Assembly: GCF_021155765.1 (NCBI RefSeq)
Contig: NC_060108.1
Location: 11,319,425 to 11,383,424 of the forward strand
DNA: 64,000 bases
Reading direction: 5' to 3'
From: Diprion similis
Taxonomy: Eukaryota > Arthropoda > Insecta > Hymenoptera > Diprionidae
A model generated the notes under the pieces. That model did no database searches. It was not told the origin of the DNA and saw only the letters and a program-made list of their open reading frames with translations. Positions 1-13,010 of the stretch are shown one piece after another. Positions within the stretch are counted from its first letter, which is position 1, and each line of letters begins with the position of its first letter. Position numbers and translations under genes: made by a program.

Positions 1-1559
1 CAACCACGATTGTAACCTTTCGTCATAATCATCTCAGTTCCTATTTTATAATTTAACTAATCCTCAGTCACTCTTTCTAGGATGTTGAAAATAGCTTCTT
101 CAAAAATGTAAACGACCAAGTTGCCGAAGCCTGTAATCAATTGGCGCAGGACAGCCGTCTTCAAGACGGATACAACGCCATAGGATTTTCACAAGGAGGA
201 CAATTTCTGTAATAAGATATTAACGATGAAAAATACTGTGTCTGAAAATATCTCAACAAAATTTTCAAAAGCTTCAATATCTAATCCGTATATTAAGATT
301 GGTTACTCCTTTAAACTAGACGAGCGGTCGCCCAGAGGTGTCCCAACCCGCCAATGCTCAACCTTATTTCTCTTGGGGGTCAACACCAAGGAGTCTACGG
401 CCTTCCACATTGCGGATCCCTGGAGCATCGTCTCTGCGACTACTTGCGACGGATGCTTAACTATGCAGCCTATCTTAAGTAATGTTCCAATTGAAATGAT
501 TTAGGATCACTTGTTTTGGATCCAAACAAGTTTGATAGTTTCTTAATAGCGTCATTTGAATTCAAGGGTGGTGCAGCGAAAACTGGTTCAGGCCCAATAC
601 TGGCACGACCCGCTGAAGGAAGATGAGTACAAAAATAATAGTATCTTCCTCGCTGATATCAACAACGAGCTAATTTTTAATAAGGTAAGAATTTTGATAA
701 ACGGCAGATGTCAAGTAACTGATGTTTTTCATTTCTGGTTATGTATCTCTGATTACGCACGACCGTTGGTAAACGGAATGTCTTATACATTTGCCATCGC
801 AAAAGCGTCGGATTAGACAAAAAAAAATACCTAAAATTACTTAGGAAGCGTGTTTTAGAAATCGAAAAAAATTTGCAAGCATTTTCAAAAGTGGATTTCT
901 TGCGGGCATCACTATTAGTCGAACCGATTTGGATGAAATTCGCATGGAACACTGTTCATATTGCGAAGATGGGGAAATAAAGTTTCGAGCCCAATTACAA
1001 TTCCGGTTTCAAAACAGCTATTGCCAACTTCGTCATTCTTCATGATATCTAAATAAATGCTAATTCAGTCAGATTATTTTGTATAAGCCCCGTTGGACAC
1101 CAGCATATTGGACCGAAAAAAAACTGGAAGCTGTATGAGACACAAAATTAATTGGACACGGTTTGTTTAATTTTGGATTTAGGAGTACAAAAAGAACCTT
1201 CAGAAACTCAAGAAGCTGGTGCTGGTGATGTTTGAGAACGACACGATGGTCCAACCACGACAATCGGAATGGTTTGGATTCTACAAACCAGGACAATCCG
1301 TTCAACTTGAAACTCTTCAAGAGTCTGCCATCTACAAGGAGGTACCTCTTTTTATTACACGCATAAAATTTTTCAATCTTCCATATTATTTCAACCATAT
1401 TTTATTCGCCTACAGGATCGTCTCGGTCTACGTGCCATGGACAAAGCCGGGAAGATTGACTTTTTGTCCATTGCAGTGGATCATCTTCAATTCACGGATG
1501 TTTGGTTTATCGAGAATATAATTAAAAAATATTTGGTTGCGAATTCTTCAGGATTTTAA
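1..1559 (+). CDS. Ppt1: Palmitoyl-protein thioesterase 1, 3' part (5' exons outside window)
   Basis: Lysosomal hydrolase that removes thioester-linked palmitate from cysteines of S-acylated proteins during their breakdown. Five coding exons can be joined in frame: 81-208, 320-478, 567-684, 1183-1341 and 1416-1559 (TAA 1557-1559), all with GT-AG borders; bases 1-80 are the tail of an upstream intron. They encode 235 residues against about 306 in the human protein, so the signal peptide and roughly 70 N-terminal residues lie upstream of the window. In the part seen, the nucleophile serine is in GFSQGG (residue 37 of the fragment), the acid aspartate in FLADIN (D126) and the histidine in AVDHLQF (H211), giving the complete Ser-Asp-His triad in the right order. 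[13 protein letters not shown] and YWHDPLKED are strongly family-typical. A sequon (NNS) occurs before the acid residue. The C-terminus runs about 12 residues past the usual family end region. The reading frame is intact, with no sign of decay. Confidence 0.95.
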
Positions 1560-1710
1560 CTAAATCCATATACTCTAGGCATAAGGATTGATATGTTTTT
1601 ATACAATAATTTTCTACTCAAAATAAGATTAAGCTCTTGATTGTAAAATGACTATAAATAGAAATTACTTTTGAAGATCTAAATATACTGTAACGAACAA
1701 AATAAATATA
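1560..1710 (+). terminator. PPT1 3' UTR with poly(A) signal
   Basis: AT-rich sequence directly after the PPT1 stop. The first canonical AATAAA is at 1701-1706, about 140 bases after the stop, which is a typical insect 3' UTR length. The cleavage site itself cannot be seen. Confidence 0.6.
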
Positions 1711-2745
1711 CTCATAAAATAATTCTTAACAAATGAGTTCAAATGTAAGTGTTCTCTATAAATGTAAATATTTGCATTCCACAAATTTTCATCTCCGAAG
1801 TGTATGTAAGTAATTATTATCGCTAAACCAATGCATTTCTTATACCAGCATAGGCGACAAAAAGTAAAATCGTGAATATAGTCTATTTAGTACAAAATTT
1901 TTCAGATACTTTCCTCAAAACGCTAAATATTTTTGCATCGCAATTAAAACCAAATTCATGAATAATAATCAACAAACGACGTGTTTCAGAACTATAAAAA
2001 CATTGAACTTAAATATACTGTCCAAAAAAAAAATGAACGACGCGAGTTTGCAAAATATTCACGGACATGGACGAGACTCAAGTTGGCCCGGATTAATTCC
2101 TGCAATAAATTTTATCAAACTCCTCCAAAAATCGGTCAATCAAAATCAGGAATGATCATGAAGAAGCAGTAATCCCGTGATGTTGGAGGCGACTGCGAAG
2201 TATAAATCCAACGTTTCGAAGAAAGGCATATCGCAATGGCCAAAGCGCGTAGCCCCCACATCTCGTGGACCAGGCGGCGCGTGGCTGGTGCCCCCATTAA
2301 GAGATTACATTATGACTTTACGGTGTACATAGACGTATGTATTGTATGTATGTACATGCAGACATCACATAGGTATATACGAGGCTCACTCCCCGTTCGG
2401 TGGGTATAGAAGCGCGCAGAGTTAACTGTACGTACCCTCATCCCCCGCCGCCCCCATTGTACGCGAAAGAGGGATTCATACATGCAGATAAATATGTTTT
2501 TATACAAAAAGTCGCCCACCCCCTCGCGCTGCAGAGCGGCATACAAACACGGTCATCATATGATTACATGGTACACTCTCCGAGAGGCCGACTCCGGCTC
2601 TCTTTTCTATAATATGCATTATACAGTATACACACTCGGCGAATGAGTGCGTGGGTGTGTGTGTGTGTATATACAGGCATTACCAAATGAAATATCTTTA
2701 CGAAGGGCACGAATTGTATACCTACTTCGTAATGTACTGCTTCAG
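1711..2745. other. Intergenic, no gene seen
   Basis: Mostly AT-rich, low-complexity DNA. A more GC-rich patch at about 2190-2310 and 2390-2600 has no reading frame that resembles a known protein. A short GT/TA-rich run lies near 2650-2680. Confidence 0.5.
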
Positions 2746-2803
2746 GGTTCGTCGACCCACCTGACCCGCGAGAAGATTCAAAAATCTTTGCGAGATATTC
2801 AGG
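2746..2803 (+). CDS. Candidate short coding exon, gene unknown
   Basis: A 58-base block is bounded by a good acceptor (tgcttcag, AG 2744-2745) and a strong donor (gtaagc at 2804). It is clearly more GC-rich than its flanks and is open in at least two frames; one gives GSSTHLTREKIQKSLRDIQG, another FVDPPDPREDSKIFARYSG. I do not recognise either peptide. It could be an isolated exon of a gene whose other exons lie outside the window, an untranslated exon, or chance. Confidence 0.2.
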
Positions 2804-3330
2804 GTAAGCTGGAGACGCGAATTTCTATTTTCAAATTACACTGCATCACATTGTCAATGAAAATTCTTTGAGTAGCCGTTTTTTTACATCATTTTCTCTA
2901 ATCCGTCTTGCTAAATTAGCTCGTATTATGGTCAACTTGACTTAACTAACCCATATGTAGAAAGTTGAATTAACTTTACCTGCTTTCAAAATAGTACCTC
3001 GATATTAACATGGCCTGGAAAATTTATTCAAATTCAAATTTGGTATTCGGTCTTAACGGTACGATTACAATCCAGCGAGTCAATTAACAAGTAATTCTGA
3101 CTTTTTTCCCAACTTTTAAATTTTAAACAAGAATTAGATGAGACATTTAAGTCATTTGATTTGAATGAAGATCCAATTGAATCTTGAATCACATTGAGTC
3201 GATCATTTTTGTGCAGCGAATACCTGAAATAATGAAACGAGTAATCGAATTTCACGCCTGCGAGCACGTTGAAGTCAATAAAGATCGGGAAAATACGAAG
3301 TTGCCTTCATTTTTCTTTTTCGTATTTTCG

Positions 3331-3364
<34 letters not shown>

Positions 3365-4870
3365 TTTCCTTCTCATTTTGTTGGGAAGCGATGGAGAAGA
3401 GACGGTATTCCATTTTATTAATGCAGCGAGTATTTCTTGATTTTTACGGAGCAAACGAGAACCGACGCTCCTTGTCGGGTCACTTAATAGATTGCTCCAT
3501 TATTTTTATTTGAATTCTTCTTACATTTCCCTCCTTTCAATCGACCCGGTCCATCTTTGCGCTGCAACGATTACGACTCTGGACCGATCCGAAGGAACCG
3601 AACGACTTTACACCGCCTATTTTGTGAATTTATTTTTTTCTTTTACTATGGCATTTACTGCCCCCCGTTTCAAATTTAATGGATTAACAAAAATCTCGCC
3701 TGATGGTAAAATAAGGAAGTAATTTCAAAACAAGGTACGATTCGTACTACAGAAATGGTAGAATAACGCTGATGATCGTGGTTTATGATATTTTATACCG
3801 TTGGCGCGGGCTGCATAACGAGGCTCGATGTTGTACAACAGAAACACACACATATAACTATGCAGAAACAATGGGCCATTGTTTAGCACGCTGTCCGGCC
3901 GAATATTCCAATATGCCAACCAGCTGGAAAACTGAAAAAACTGGAAAACTGAGACCCTGAAAGGCCGAAACTCGGTGTAACAGAGAACAGGGAACACGGA
4001 ACAGCATTCATTCGCAATTCGCGCTCTAGCCTCGCCTCCGGTAGAGGCGGCGCCCAAACAGTTGTTTGTTGGACTCCACTCTTCACGTCGAGAAAATACC
4101 GGATGAGTGGATACCCTCGAAATTATACGCCGGACAATACAACCGTTGTACGACGCCGGCCAAGTACGATTTCTCCACTTCGATATCTCTTCGTCCCTGA
4201 ATTGTGATCTCAATCCCCAGTTTGGATATTTTCAAAAAATTTTTTATCCTATAAAGCAGAATCAAACAAGGTACCAAGGAAGTGTAGTCTTGTGGAAGCG
4301 ATGCCAAAAGTAAGGAAACCAATTTTAGTTGAAGTCCTTCGAAGCTCGGCAATCTCTTTTAACACATCAAGTTTAAAATGGATTCGAAGAGGTTTATCTT
4401 CTAGGAAATAATATTAATATTTAGAGACCTTCAATATCGATTACCAATTTATTACATTTGTCCGTTGTTGTGAAAATGGTAATACTAGTGTTGTGTATGG
4501 CGAAAATGGTGTACCAGTTACTTTCCAACCAGAATGTATAATTACATTCCTTCAAAATCCAATGAACTTCCCAGGTTAATAACACGTATTCTACCCCACA
4601 ACCTCTTGTTGCTTTTCCGAAGCATGCAGTCAGTTCGATTGAATATGAGCAGCAGCACCGCCAGCATGATATGAGATAACACACAGGAAAGGCTGAGATT
4701 GGGTGAAACAAGTACAATAATGACAATTGACAGTAGCAAAGGAGTTGCACGTCACATCGTCGGTTTGCCCGAGGATAGGTACCTACCCCATACAGAGACA
4801 TGTCTAAGTACAGTCATATGTTATTCCTGTTTCATATAGAAGCTCCCGTCAGCGGTAGCGGATCCGTAGA
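2804..4870. other. Intergenic, no gene seen
   Basis: AT-rich DNA holding a CT microsatellite (3331-3364). Several 60-160-codon open frames occur on both strands, but they overlap each other, lack recognisable domains and have cysteine- or tryptophan-rich, non-protein-like composition. I support no gene here. Confidence 0.5.
3331..3364. repeat. (CT)n microsatellite
   Basis: Nearly uninterrupted CT dinucleotide run in intergenic DNA, preceded by a pyrimidine-rich stretch. Confidence 0.9.
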
Positions 4871-4879
4871 GTAATAATA

Positions 4880-5260
4880 ATAACTTTGACGTACGAGGAG
4901 ATATTCGCAGATACATATCTACATATAATAAGCCCGAGGCTGCGTCGCGTTACGGTACAGAGACATAAACGCGGCGACGTACGTATGCACCTAACTACCT
5001 ACTACCCACCTACCTCACGTCGCGGTGCAACGCGGCTCGGTACGTAGACACGATACAGCGATATACACGAGTGAGTGGCCATATTATACAAACGACATAG
5101 CTTCCCGGCAATAGCTCGCTACCCCTTCCCCGATGCACCCTTGTCCCGTTACGTATGTACATCTCTACCGAGTAGCACACATCCCCGGGATTTATAGTAG
5201 TTCGCTCAGGAACCCACCTACAATTACCACCCCGCACCAACCATTGGCATCAAACCAGCC
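4880..5260. promoter_or_regulatory. CpG-dense island in gene desert, candidate regulatory DNA
   Basis: A local rise in GC with many CpG steps (several cgtcgcg and gcggc clusters around 4940-5050) inside AT-rich DNA, without a credible reading frame. It could be a promoter or enhancer; nothing in it identifies a target gene. Confidence 0.25.
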
Positions 5261-8200
5261 CCTGTATTGCCTACCTATATCTTTCGGTTGTAGTTTATAC
5301 CGTGCACAGTATCGCTCCGCCTTCGCAAAATGCATACAGGGTGTTTCTTCGTTCGTTATCTGTCACTTGGCACACTTTCACTGCTTATAAGATCATCTGA
5401 TCATACCTTTCCAATCATTCGTCAACCATTGATGACGATGGTCTATGATCAGGGTCCCGATGTCGTTTACGGAATGTCGTAGGGTCCACGTCAAGGATAC
5501 CGTGACAAAAGCACAATGACAGTGAAGAAGCGTAGTCCTGCTCCTTGGAGTCATGGAGTGCGTTGTGTATATTGCCACATACGGGCCACCCAGTAGGGTA
5601 AGAGACAGGCAGAAACGGTAGCGTGCTGATATGACAATGAATTGATATGTTCCTTTTCGAGGCACCCCCTCCTTCCCTTTTCTCCTCTACCCCGCCCCAA
5701 CAATAGCTCGACAATGGCGGGCGGCGCACATCTGTAGGTACTGAGAAACAATGAACTGTGAGCTGTATATGCGATTGTGGACGCTGGATAGCATTGTATA
5801 ATATACTCTGTTGTTCCTTTCCCATCCCTTCGTTTCCCCTGACATCCATACCCCCACCGTGTGCCTCGATCCAATGGTGGCCTTCGCTTGGGCCTTTATT
5901 TTTGTAAGATATGGCTGGGATTATGATTATGATTACCTATCCTTCTACTCTACTTCTTCTTCTACGGCTGGGTATGGTATGAATCAATCCAATACTTGAC
6001 CAGATTAATCAATCTGCGTCACAGTATTTGTCAAGTGATCGAAAAAGTGTCAAACTGCATCTCGGTTCGCATTCAAGCTCTGTGTTGCTTTCAATTTGTC
6101 ACAAAAAATGGAGTATAACAGAAAACCCGGTGTTTCGTTGGAATGTTCCTATTGTTAAAAACGTTATATCCACTATTCGAATTTGCCTTTTGAACAAGCT
6201 CCCGACAATTACGGTTCAATGAGAAGAAATTGTGTGATGATCAAGGAACTATTGGGTTACCTTAATTAATTACTTTATTGAACAGCTGGGGCGCCCTGAT
6301 CTGAGATTGAGTAAAGACATGGACGTTCAATGGGTAGGACTAAACATGGCAATTTACTAGATGTAGGCTTATCTCTTACAGACAGACGTGCAGATAGACA
6401 ACTGTCTGAATCAGAGATAGAACCAATTGTCATGTAATGAAGTTGAGAGAGAAGTACCCTAATTAAAAAGTGCATCAAGTGCCATAGTCGTGTGAAGTTA
6501 CCGAGTTGACCCGATTTTGACTTACCACAGGTAATCGAATAACAGTGAGGACTAAGTGCTGGCATATGTGATACGACAAGAATGTGGAATATTTGAAATT
6601 GTCGTTGGAAGGATAAACTGGAGTACAGATAGCAGCTGACAATGAGAATAGGGATCGACTTGAACGTCTCTGCTCACTCCTCCCTTCTGCACTCACTCCG
6701 AGCAGGCGGAACGAACTTTGAAGTTTCCCACAACTGCCGACAAAAGGAGAGAATAATAAGCTAATCCAAGCTGAGCGAGCTGCAGAGCCGCGAGTTTCCG
6801 AGATTACCCTACCTCTGCCAAACCCACGTTACCGAAGTAATAGGGATGATTACGATTCCAGACCGCGTCTTGTCTCTCCGCCCTCATTTGAAACAACGAA
6901 CCAGTTACCATATCTCATTGGGATTGATGAAACTGAGGCTGGAAACCGGAATTAGAAGCCAATCATTCGACTTTGGAACCAGACTGACTTATACTCTGTG
7001 CACATATTTCTGAAAAACTTTTCAAACTGATTCAATTCTACAAGACTGGGTAAATCGATTATGAAATGTTGATATTCTGATGAACATTTTTAGCATTCAT
7101 GGAATCGGATGATATTGACATTAACGGGAAAGAACCGCCTGCCAAGTACTTTGGACAAAAGTTGAAAACAAAAATAACAATGTAACATACGTATGTAGAT
7201 ATTTTATCGAAATAGCAGTCAGTGCGGTTGCGTAACTTGCGCGTTTCTCCGTGGATTTGCGAGAGTAAAGGTGGAGCGTAGAGCCAGGGGATGATTTGGA
7301 GTGAGGAATTGGCGGCGGCGTCGGCGTCGGCGAGTAGGAGGGTGTGGGGTGGTGGGTGGCAGGAGGGAGGAGCCCGGTTGGTAAATGGAACAACGCGGCA
7401 TAGAGGCTTGATTAAAATATTAATTGAGATGGAAATAATGATTCGATGCACGCCGATGAATTCAACCTATTGCCCTGTACCATTCCGCGACTTCGGATGA
7501 CGTAACGACGACCTTTCAATACCTTTCAAGTCCATTGTGGCGGTTTTGAGCACGGGCCGAATTACGAGAATCATGAAATCTCTTTGCTGACTACCCCCAG
7601 CCAAACGGATATGTCTTCCACCCGCACCCTCAAACGATGGGCCAATCATAAGCTAGGTCCTAGACGTGGAAAAAGAGCTCGTGAACAAAGTGATGAGAAG
7701 TATTGTCATACTCGTGCATCCTTTTTCATGGTTGTTACAAGATGCAGAACGTCTCTTTCCTGTCATCCCAACCACCATTTATACACTGACGAATAAAAGA
7801 GACTGCACATATGCATGTACCTGCTGACCCTTCATTCGCTTTTTTAAAGTAATTGCGAGATAAGGAACGACAGTTGTAGCTTTCAGTCTAAGTTTTCAAT
7901 GTCTAGTGGATACGGGATTAGATTCAGCACTTGAAATTTTATCGCTCGATGATCTCATCATCATTCCAAAAGTAGTGACATCAATGTCTCTTCACTGTAT
8001 TCAAGTTTCTACAGGGGCTCTTAAACACCGGATAAGCCCCTCTGAAGTACCCCTAACTTGTCCGCTGGGTACAATACTCCGGGTGCCCCTTTCGGACCGA
8101 TTTCCTACTCCCCATCAACCGGCAGCTCACCCTTAAGCGTAAACTGAATCAACTACAACATCAAACTCGTTGAAAACTAATCTTTTGCTATGCCCATGGT

Positions 8201-10000
8201 GCATCCATATGCTTCAACGCGAGTGCGTCGACGACCAGAAACTATTTATTAACTCCGTAATGGGTATGACGGAATATTTTGAAAGGGCGGCTTGCTACGA
8301 CGTCCAGTGGTGTGTTCACCCGCAGAGAATTACTGGGACGGTTTCTTCATACGGCAAACCCTAATCCAGTTCGATTTAGGCACGTGACCGTACGTGGCGG
8401 AGGCTCGACCTATTAATACCCATTCGCATTGTAGTTGGGCGCTCATTTAGACGTTACTCACTAAATTGCATAGGGACCGATTACCTCGAGAATAGTGAAG
8501 GGGAGAAGAGTCAGGAAGATTTTACACTCGAATGAACCAGTTTCTGAACGTAGTTTATCACAGTACTGTCCTTCTACTTGCACTGTACATCCTAGTGCAC
8601 AATACAGTATCGTGATATTGGACTTGAGCACCTGTAGGAGAGACCGGTCTCAATCCTAACTGGTGGCAATCGCAACAGAGACGATTGGGCGTCTATTTTG
8701 TGAGTAATGTCAGGACTAATATCGATTAACGTATTGAGAAATCTGTGTAAATCGTTTCTGTATGGCATCCAAATATGTATTTTTAGCTGTCCAAAGTATA
8801 TATTCTCTTCAACCATATGGTTTTCGTCCATTATGTAAGTTGAAAGTTCAAACTATGATGTTTAGACTATTATAGATGCAAGTCTAAATATGGAGTTTAT
8901 ATCTTTATTGTTGTATGGGACTTTCTTACGGTTGTCAACTGCAACGTTATCCATAAACAATTGTTTATGCTATACACGTTGTTTACACATTTTGATTATT
9001 TTCATATCTGAATGCCGTATAATCGCTGATACATTTTTCTATTAATACTGGTGAAACTTGTAGTAAAGGTTGACTGGCGGCAATAAAAGTGCTAATATTA
9101 TCGACGAAGATCATTAACTTTTATCATTCACAGTAACTAAATGATAGTGAATTTGGAAAAATTACAGTAATGATGACAGTTAAGATAAAATGACGATCAA
9201 TAACAAAAATGACTATAATTTATACGTGTGGACATTTTGTTCCATCGACAATTCGTATAACTTTTACCAATTAACAATCCATAAGTAGCATGTTATTAAA
9301 AATAAATATGCATTTATTTCATTGTGAACCGAATACAACCTTCTTTTGTTCTGGTGAACGGTTCTTATTCAAAATAAAATGTGATTCCACATTTCATTGT
9401 ACTCAAATATTAATCCCAGCAAGTGAATTCTGGGTAATTTTCTCCCAACGCGATAAATAAAAAAAAAATTCTATCAACAATCTCATACATACGTCCTAGG
9501 CATCGAGCTTTAATCAATTTAAATAATTCAAAGCAGTGTCCAACGTGAAAAACATGGTGCTCAAAAACGGTGACAGACAGTTTCTGTAAATGATTCCAAC
9601 ATTTTGCATTAGATCGAGTTAGACTAGCGGTCCTGAACTAATATCCAATCATAGTCTATAATTAAAAGTTCACCCCGAAACGTTTCTTGCAGTCTTAATG
9701 GACTGGTAACGGATTATTTTCTATCCCCCAACCGTAAAAACCAATTTCCGATTGCTGAGATGAAATGTTGCTTGAAATATGCATATTACAGTTGATCAGA
9801 CCAACTAACGTTCATTCACCCGATGATAAAATAATCTGTTCAACCATCCCTTAATCAAATAATCTACTTGATCCAGCGGAGATTCTCCGGTAAATAAATA
9901 CACGCGTGAATGCGTCCGGACATTCTCTAAAGCAAGGGACTTCGGTGATGACGACAATTCGCACCGCGACTAGCTGATTAATTACAACCCCTATCCACCC
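5261..10000. other. Gene desert, no gene supported
   Basis: Mixed-composition DNA. Open frames up to 144 codons (for example 5415-5849 on the minus strand) overlap other frames and show no domain. Slightly GC-rich patches at 6640-6960, 7290-7560 and 8030-8400 may be regulatory. The stretch 8830-9850 is AT-rich and featureless. Confidence 0.45.
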
Positions 10001-10015
10001 TCTACCCCGTTTTTC

Positions 10016-10400
10016 GTGACGACGACGGTTCCGGGGGTAGCGCCAAAAAGCACAGTGGTTTGGGCTCGTGGCTCGGTGGGACGGGGACAAACAGGATTCA
10101 TTACCGAACTGGTTTCAAAAGAGACGCGAGGTGCGCGGCGAAGGGCGAGAGAGCGAGAGAGAGACGGAGTGAGAGGCGGCGGGGGAGGGCGGAGGGTTGC
10201 CGTTTGATACTGGACGGGTAAAACGGATTCATTAGCACGTAGCAGATGTGGCTCGTCGACGACTGCGCGCCCTGGTTCTCCTCTGCAGCTTCCAGCTCGT
10301 CGACGCGAATTATTGCCTCGCCATCGACGAATTCTCGTCGACCGTTGGCAGGTACCATTTTCACCATCGCGAATCACGGCGCTCTTCAAGCTGATTCGAA
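10016..10400. promoter_or_regulatory. GC/CpG-rich island, candidate cis-regulatory element
   Basis: Dense CpG and a purine run (gcgagagagcgagagag type, about 10140-10170) that resembles GAGA-factor sites. Three overlapping open frames cross it on both strands, as expected from GC-rich non-coding DNA lacking stops. No domain is recognisable. Confidence 0.3.
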
Positions 10401-11189
10401 CACTCGACACCTAATCCTGCCTGGCAGTTGGCATCACTTTCTTGTCGAATATCTTAGTTCAGCTTACAACTATGCTGATAATTTTTTCGCAACTCCGATC
10501 AATAGTTTTTCAAAAAATATGAAAGAAAATTTGATGAAATCAATTCATATGTTTCTATGTATTTTGGTGGGAATTAACTTCAATACGTTTTTCGAAACAA
10601 GTGAGAATCGTGTAAATAGTTCTGATCATTTCAAGCTCCTTTATTTGACATGTTTATTTTCAAATGGCAGATGTTCGAAAAATTTCTTCAAAAATTTTGA
10701 TATCGCGATTTTTTAGAGTATATTAAGAAATTTCGAAGACATCGTTTGAAAAATGCATATCGTTATAGTTTTTCTACATGTCTTACATCTTAGACGAAAA
10801 AAACCGAAAATTCAAAACATCATCACTGTATTGCGAAGTTTGTTTGATATAATTTGATAAAAAAGAATTCGTTAGCGACGAAAGTTATTTGTATTCAATT
10901 TACCGGATGAATTGATATGAGAAAACTAAGTAGGTTTAGAATTAACATCCTTACAAAATTTGGAGAAAACACGATGTAGAATCGCAAACGGGGTAAAAAT
11001 ATTGCAAGATTAGTAGCACCCAGACTTGATCAATGAAAAAAATTTCTGATTTCCTGTTCATAAAAATTGGCTGACTCAACAATTATTAATTTTTATTGAC
11101 ATGAATAACTCCACTTTGCAGTGTTGTTTAAAAATGAAATATGCATAATTTTGAAAAGCGAAAACTCATCTTTGACACCAAAGTCGAGT
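10401..11189. other. AT-rich spacer
   Basis: AT-rich DNA between two GC-rich islands. The open frame covering 10246-10716 is a read-through from the island and has no recognisable domain. Confidence 0.45.
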
Positions 11190-11560
11190 TTCACGAGCGG
11201 TCTTTAGAAGCGGTTCTCGAGGCGAATCGCGAGGGTAGGAGAGAGTGGATTTTGTTCAAAGATGCGGCTGCCGGATGGGAAGGGGCGACTCTTTGGCCGT
11301 TGGGTGAATATTGAAAGGCGGCTTAGCCAGGTAATTAACGATATTTCACCGGTAATTAAACACATCCAATCTCCGGCAAAGGGTGGAGAGAAGTTAGACC
11401 ACCAATGTCTACCGGCTAAGACTCTCCGTCGGTCCAGGTTTTCAATACCTGATGCTGCGCCCTGGACCACCCTCATCCCTCCCATTCACTCGTCTCCAAC
11501 CGCGCGCCGGGCTCCCATGGCAGCGACCGCTGCAGCCAGCCTATTTGCCTTTTAGCAAAT
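11190..11560. promoter_or_regulatory. Candidate enhancer with TAATTA sites
   Basis: A GC-rich island flanked by AT-rich DNA. Two TAATTA homeodomain-type cores occur about 20 bases apart: gtaattaacg near 11331 and ggtaattaaac near 11351. Clustered homeodomain sites in a GC-rich patch upstream of a homeobox gene are typical of a developmental enhancer, including autoregulatory ones. Function is inferred only. Confidence 0.35.
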
Positions 11561-12639
11561 CTCCGTGCAAATATACACTGCACGTTCACCAACTATGTAT
11601 CTCACCTTTTAAATCCCTTTGACCAGAAGTTATGCACTGCACGGCTTTAATTAATATTGAATATCATGTGCCTGCGTCGTAATTCCGACTCTCTCCCTCT
11701 ATCTTGCTTTCTCTTGTCAATTGCCAGTGAAACGTGTAAGGCTCGAGAAATGGCTTAATTCCGTTGATAAATATTTTATCGAAAAAATGTCCAATAATCA
11801 GTGTTAGTAATAATTGAAGAGGTTAATGGTCGAGATTGACGAAGCTTTGAAAAATTCTAATCAGTTTCAAATCTTATTTTGTTTTCTTCTACAAGACTGC
11901 CTTCGGGTTTAAAAAATTCGTTGATTCACGTTGTCCTTATGATGTTTGGAGTACCATCTGTTTGTGTAATGTTACGCGAGGCGTTTCACAAACAGTTAAA
12001 TTGATTTTATTCTATATGCAGTAAAGATGGTGGAGAATCGACGGTGGATTAATCGACGAATCCAAGGCTGATGATTTCCGTTGAATAGGTTTGTACGGAA
12101 TGAACTGTGCAAAGAAATTTGAATATGTTTACGGACTTCAGAGTGTAAGATTCGTCACTGAATTAACGAATTCAAAAAACATAGATGTCTCAAAGAATAT
12201 TTACAACCACAAAAAGGTACTGAAAAGATCTTTCTTCGTCCCTTGAAAGATCATCTGTATTTTCACAATCTTTCACATCTAGGTCTTTATTACTTCATCC
12301 GTCAGTCACAAAATATTAAACTAGGATATTCAAATTGTTTGAATCACATCCCTTATGAATCAAACCTCCAGATCAGAATCTATTCGATCTGATAGATTTT
12401 TAGCTCACACATCACACGAGCCACAAACCCAAACAGCATAACGAGTTTCAATTTCGCTAAGTTTCACTACATTTCACTACATGCAGAAGTTCTGCAAGTT
12501 TTTATTGCGTGCCCAAAATATGTAGATTTCTTGCTCGTTAAATCCTGATGCACGGTAGAAATACGATCATTTGAATTCGCGCAAATGAATATCGTTGAGC
12601 ATCAATCAAGGAGTCTGTTATACGGTCGTAGGATCATTG
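11561..12639. other. Intergenic, nothing supported
   Basis: AT-rich sequence with no credible reading frame, RNA gene or repeat visible by eye. Confidence 0.45.
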
Positions 12640-13010
12640 ATCCTCGGTCTCTTTATGCGCTAATGACTCGTGTATGCGTAACCACGCGCAAGCACACCTG
12701 TATCGGTAAGTTCCATACAGGTTAATTAGCAAAATGCGTTTAGGGAGTTGCCGTTATACGCGGTCCCGTGGCCTCTGCGGTATTTCTACTCCCCGAGGCG
12801 GGAGGGTGGTTTTAATTACCCCTTCCATTACAGGAAAACCAACCCCGTTACCGGATTCATTTAGTCACATTACCCGCCCCCCTTTTCCTTCCACCCCTCC
12901 ATCTTCCTCTCTCGGCGCACATTTGTATGGATACACACGACCTGCGTCTCTCCCTCACTCAAACAATCCGCCTCTCTCTGTCCTGGCATGGACTGTATGT
13001 ATGTACGAGT
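12640..13010. promoter_or_regulatory. Candidate enhancer with TAATTA/TTAATTAC sites
   Basis: GC-elevated patch carrying gttaattagc near 12721 and tttaattacc near 12813, plus CCGTTACCGGA, a phrase echoed as CCGTTACCGAG near 13800. Repetition of such short words across the desert suggests shared transcription-factor sites. No credible coding sequence is present. Confidence 0.3.

Noticed and set aside
3725-4213. 162-codon minus-strand frame as a gene
   Set aside because: Overlaps other frames on both strands and lacks protein-like composition or any recognisable motif.
4421-4801. 126-codon minus-strand frame
   Set aside because: Cys/Tyr/Trp-rich translation with no family resemblance; treated as chance.
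5415-5849. 144-codon minus-strand frame and its overlapping neighbours as a gene
   Set aside because: Several frames are open at once, composition is Cys/His/Trp-rich and no domain, splice model or start context supports coding.
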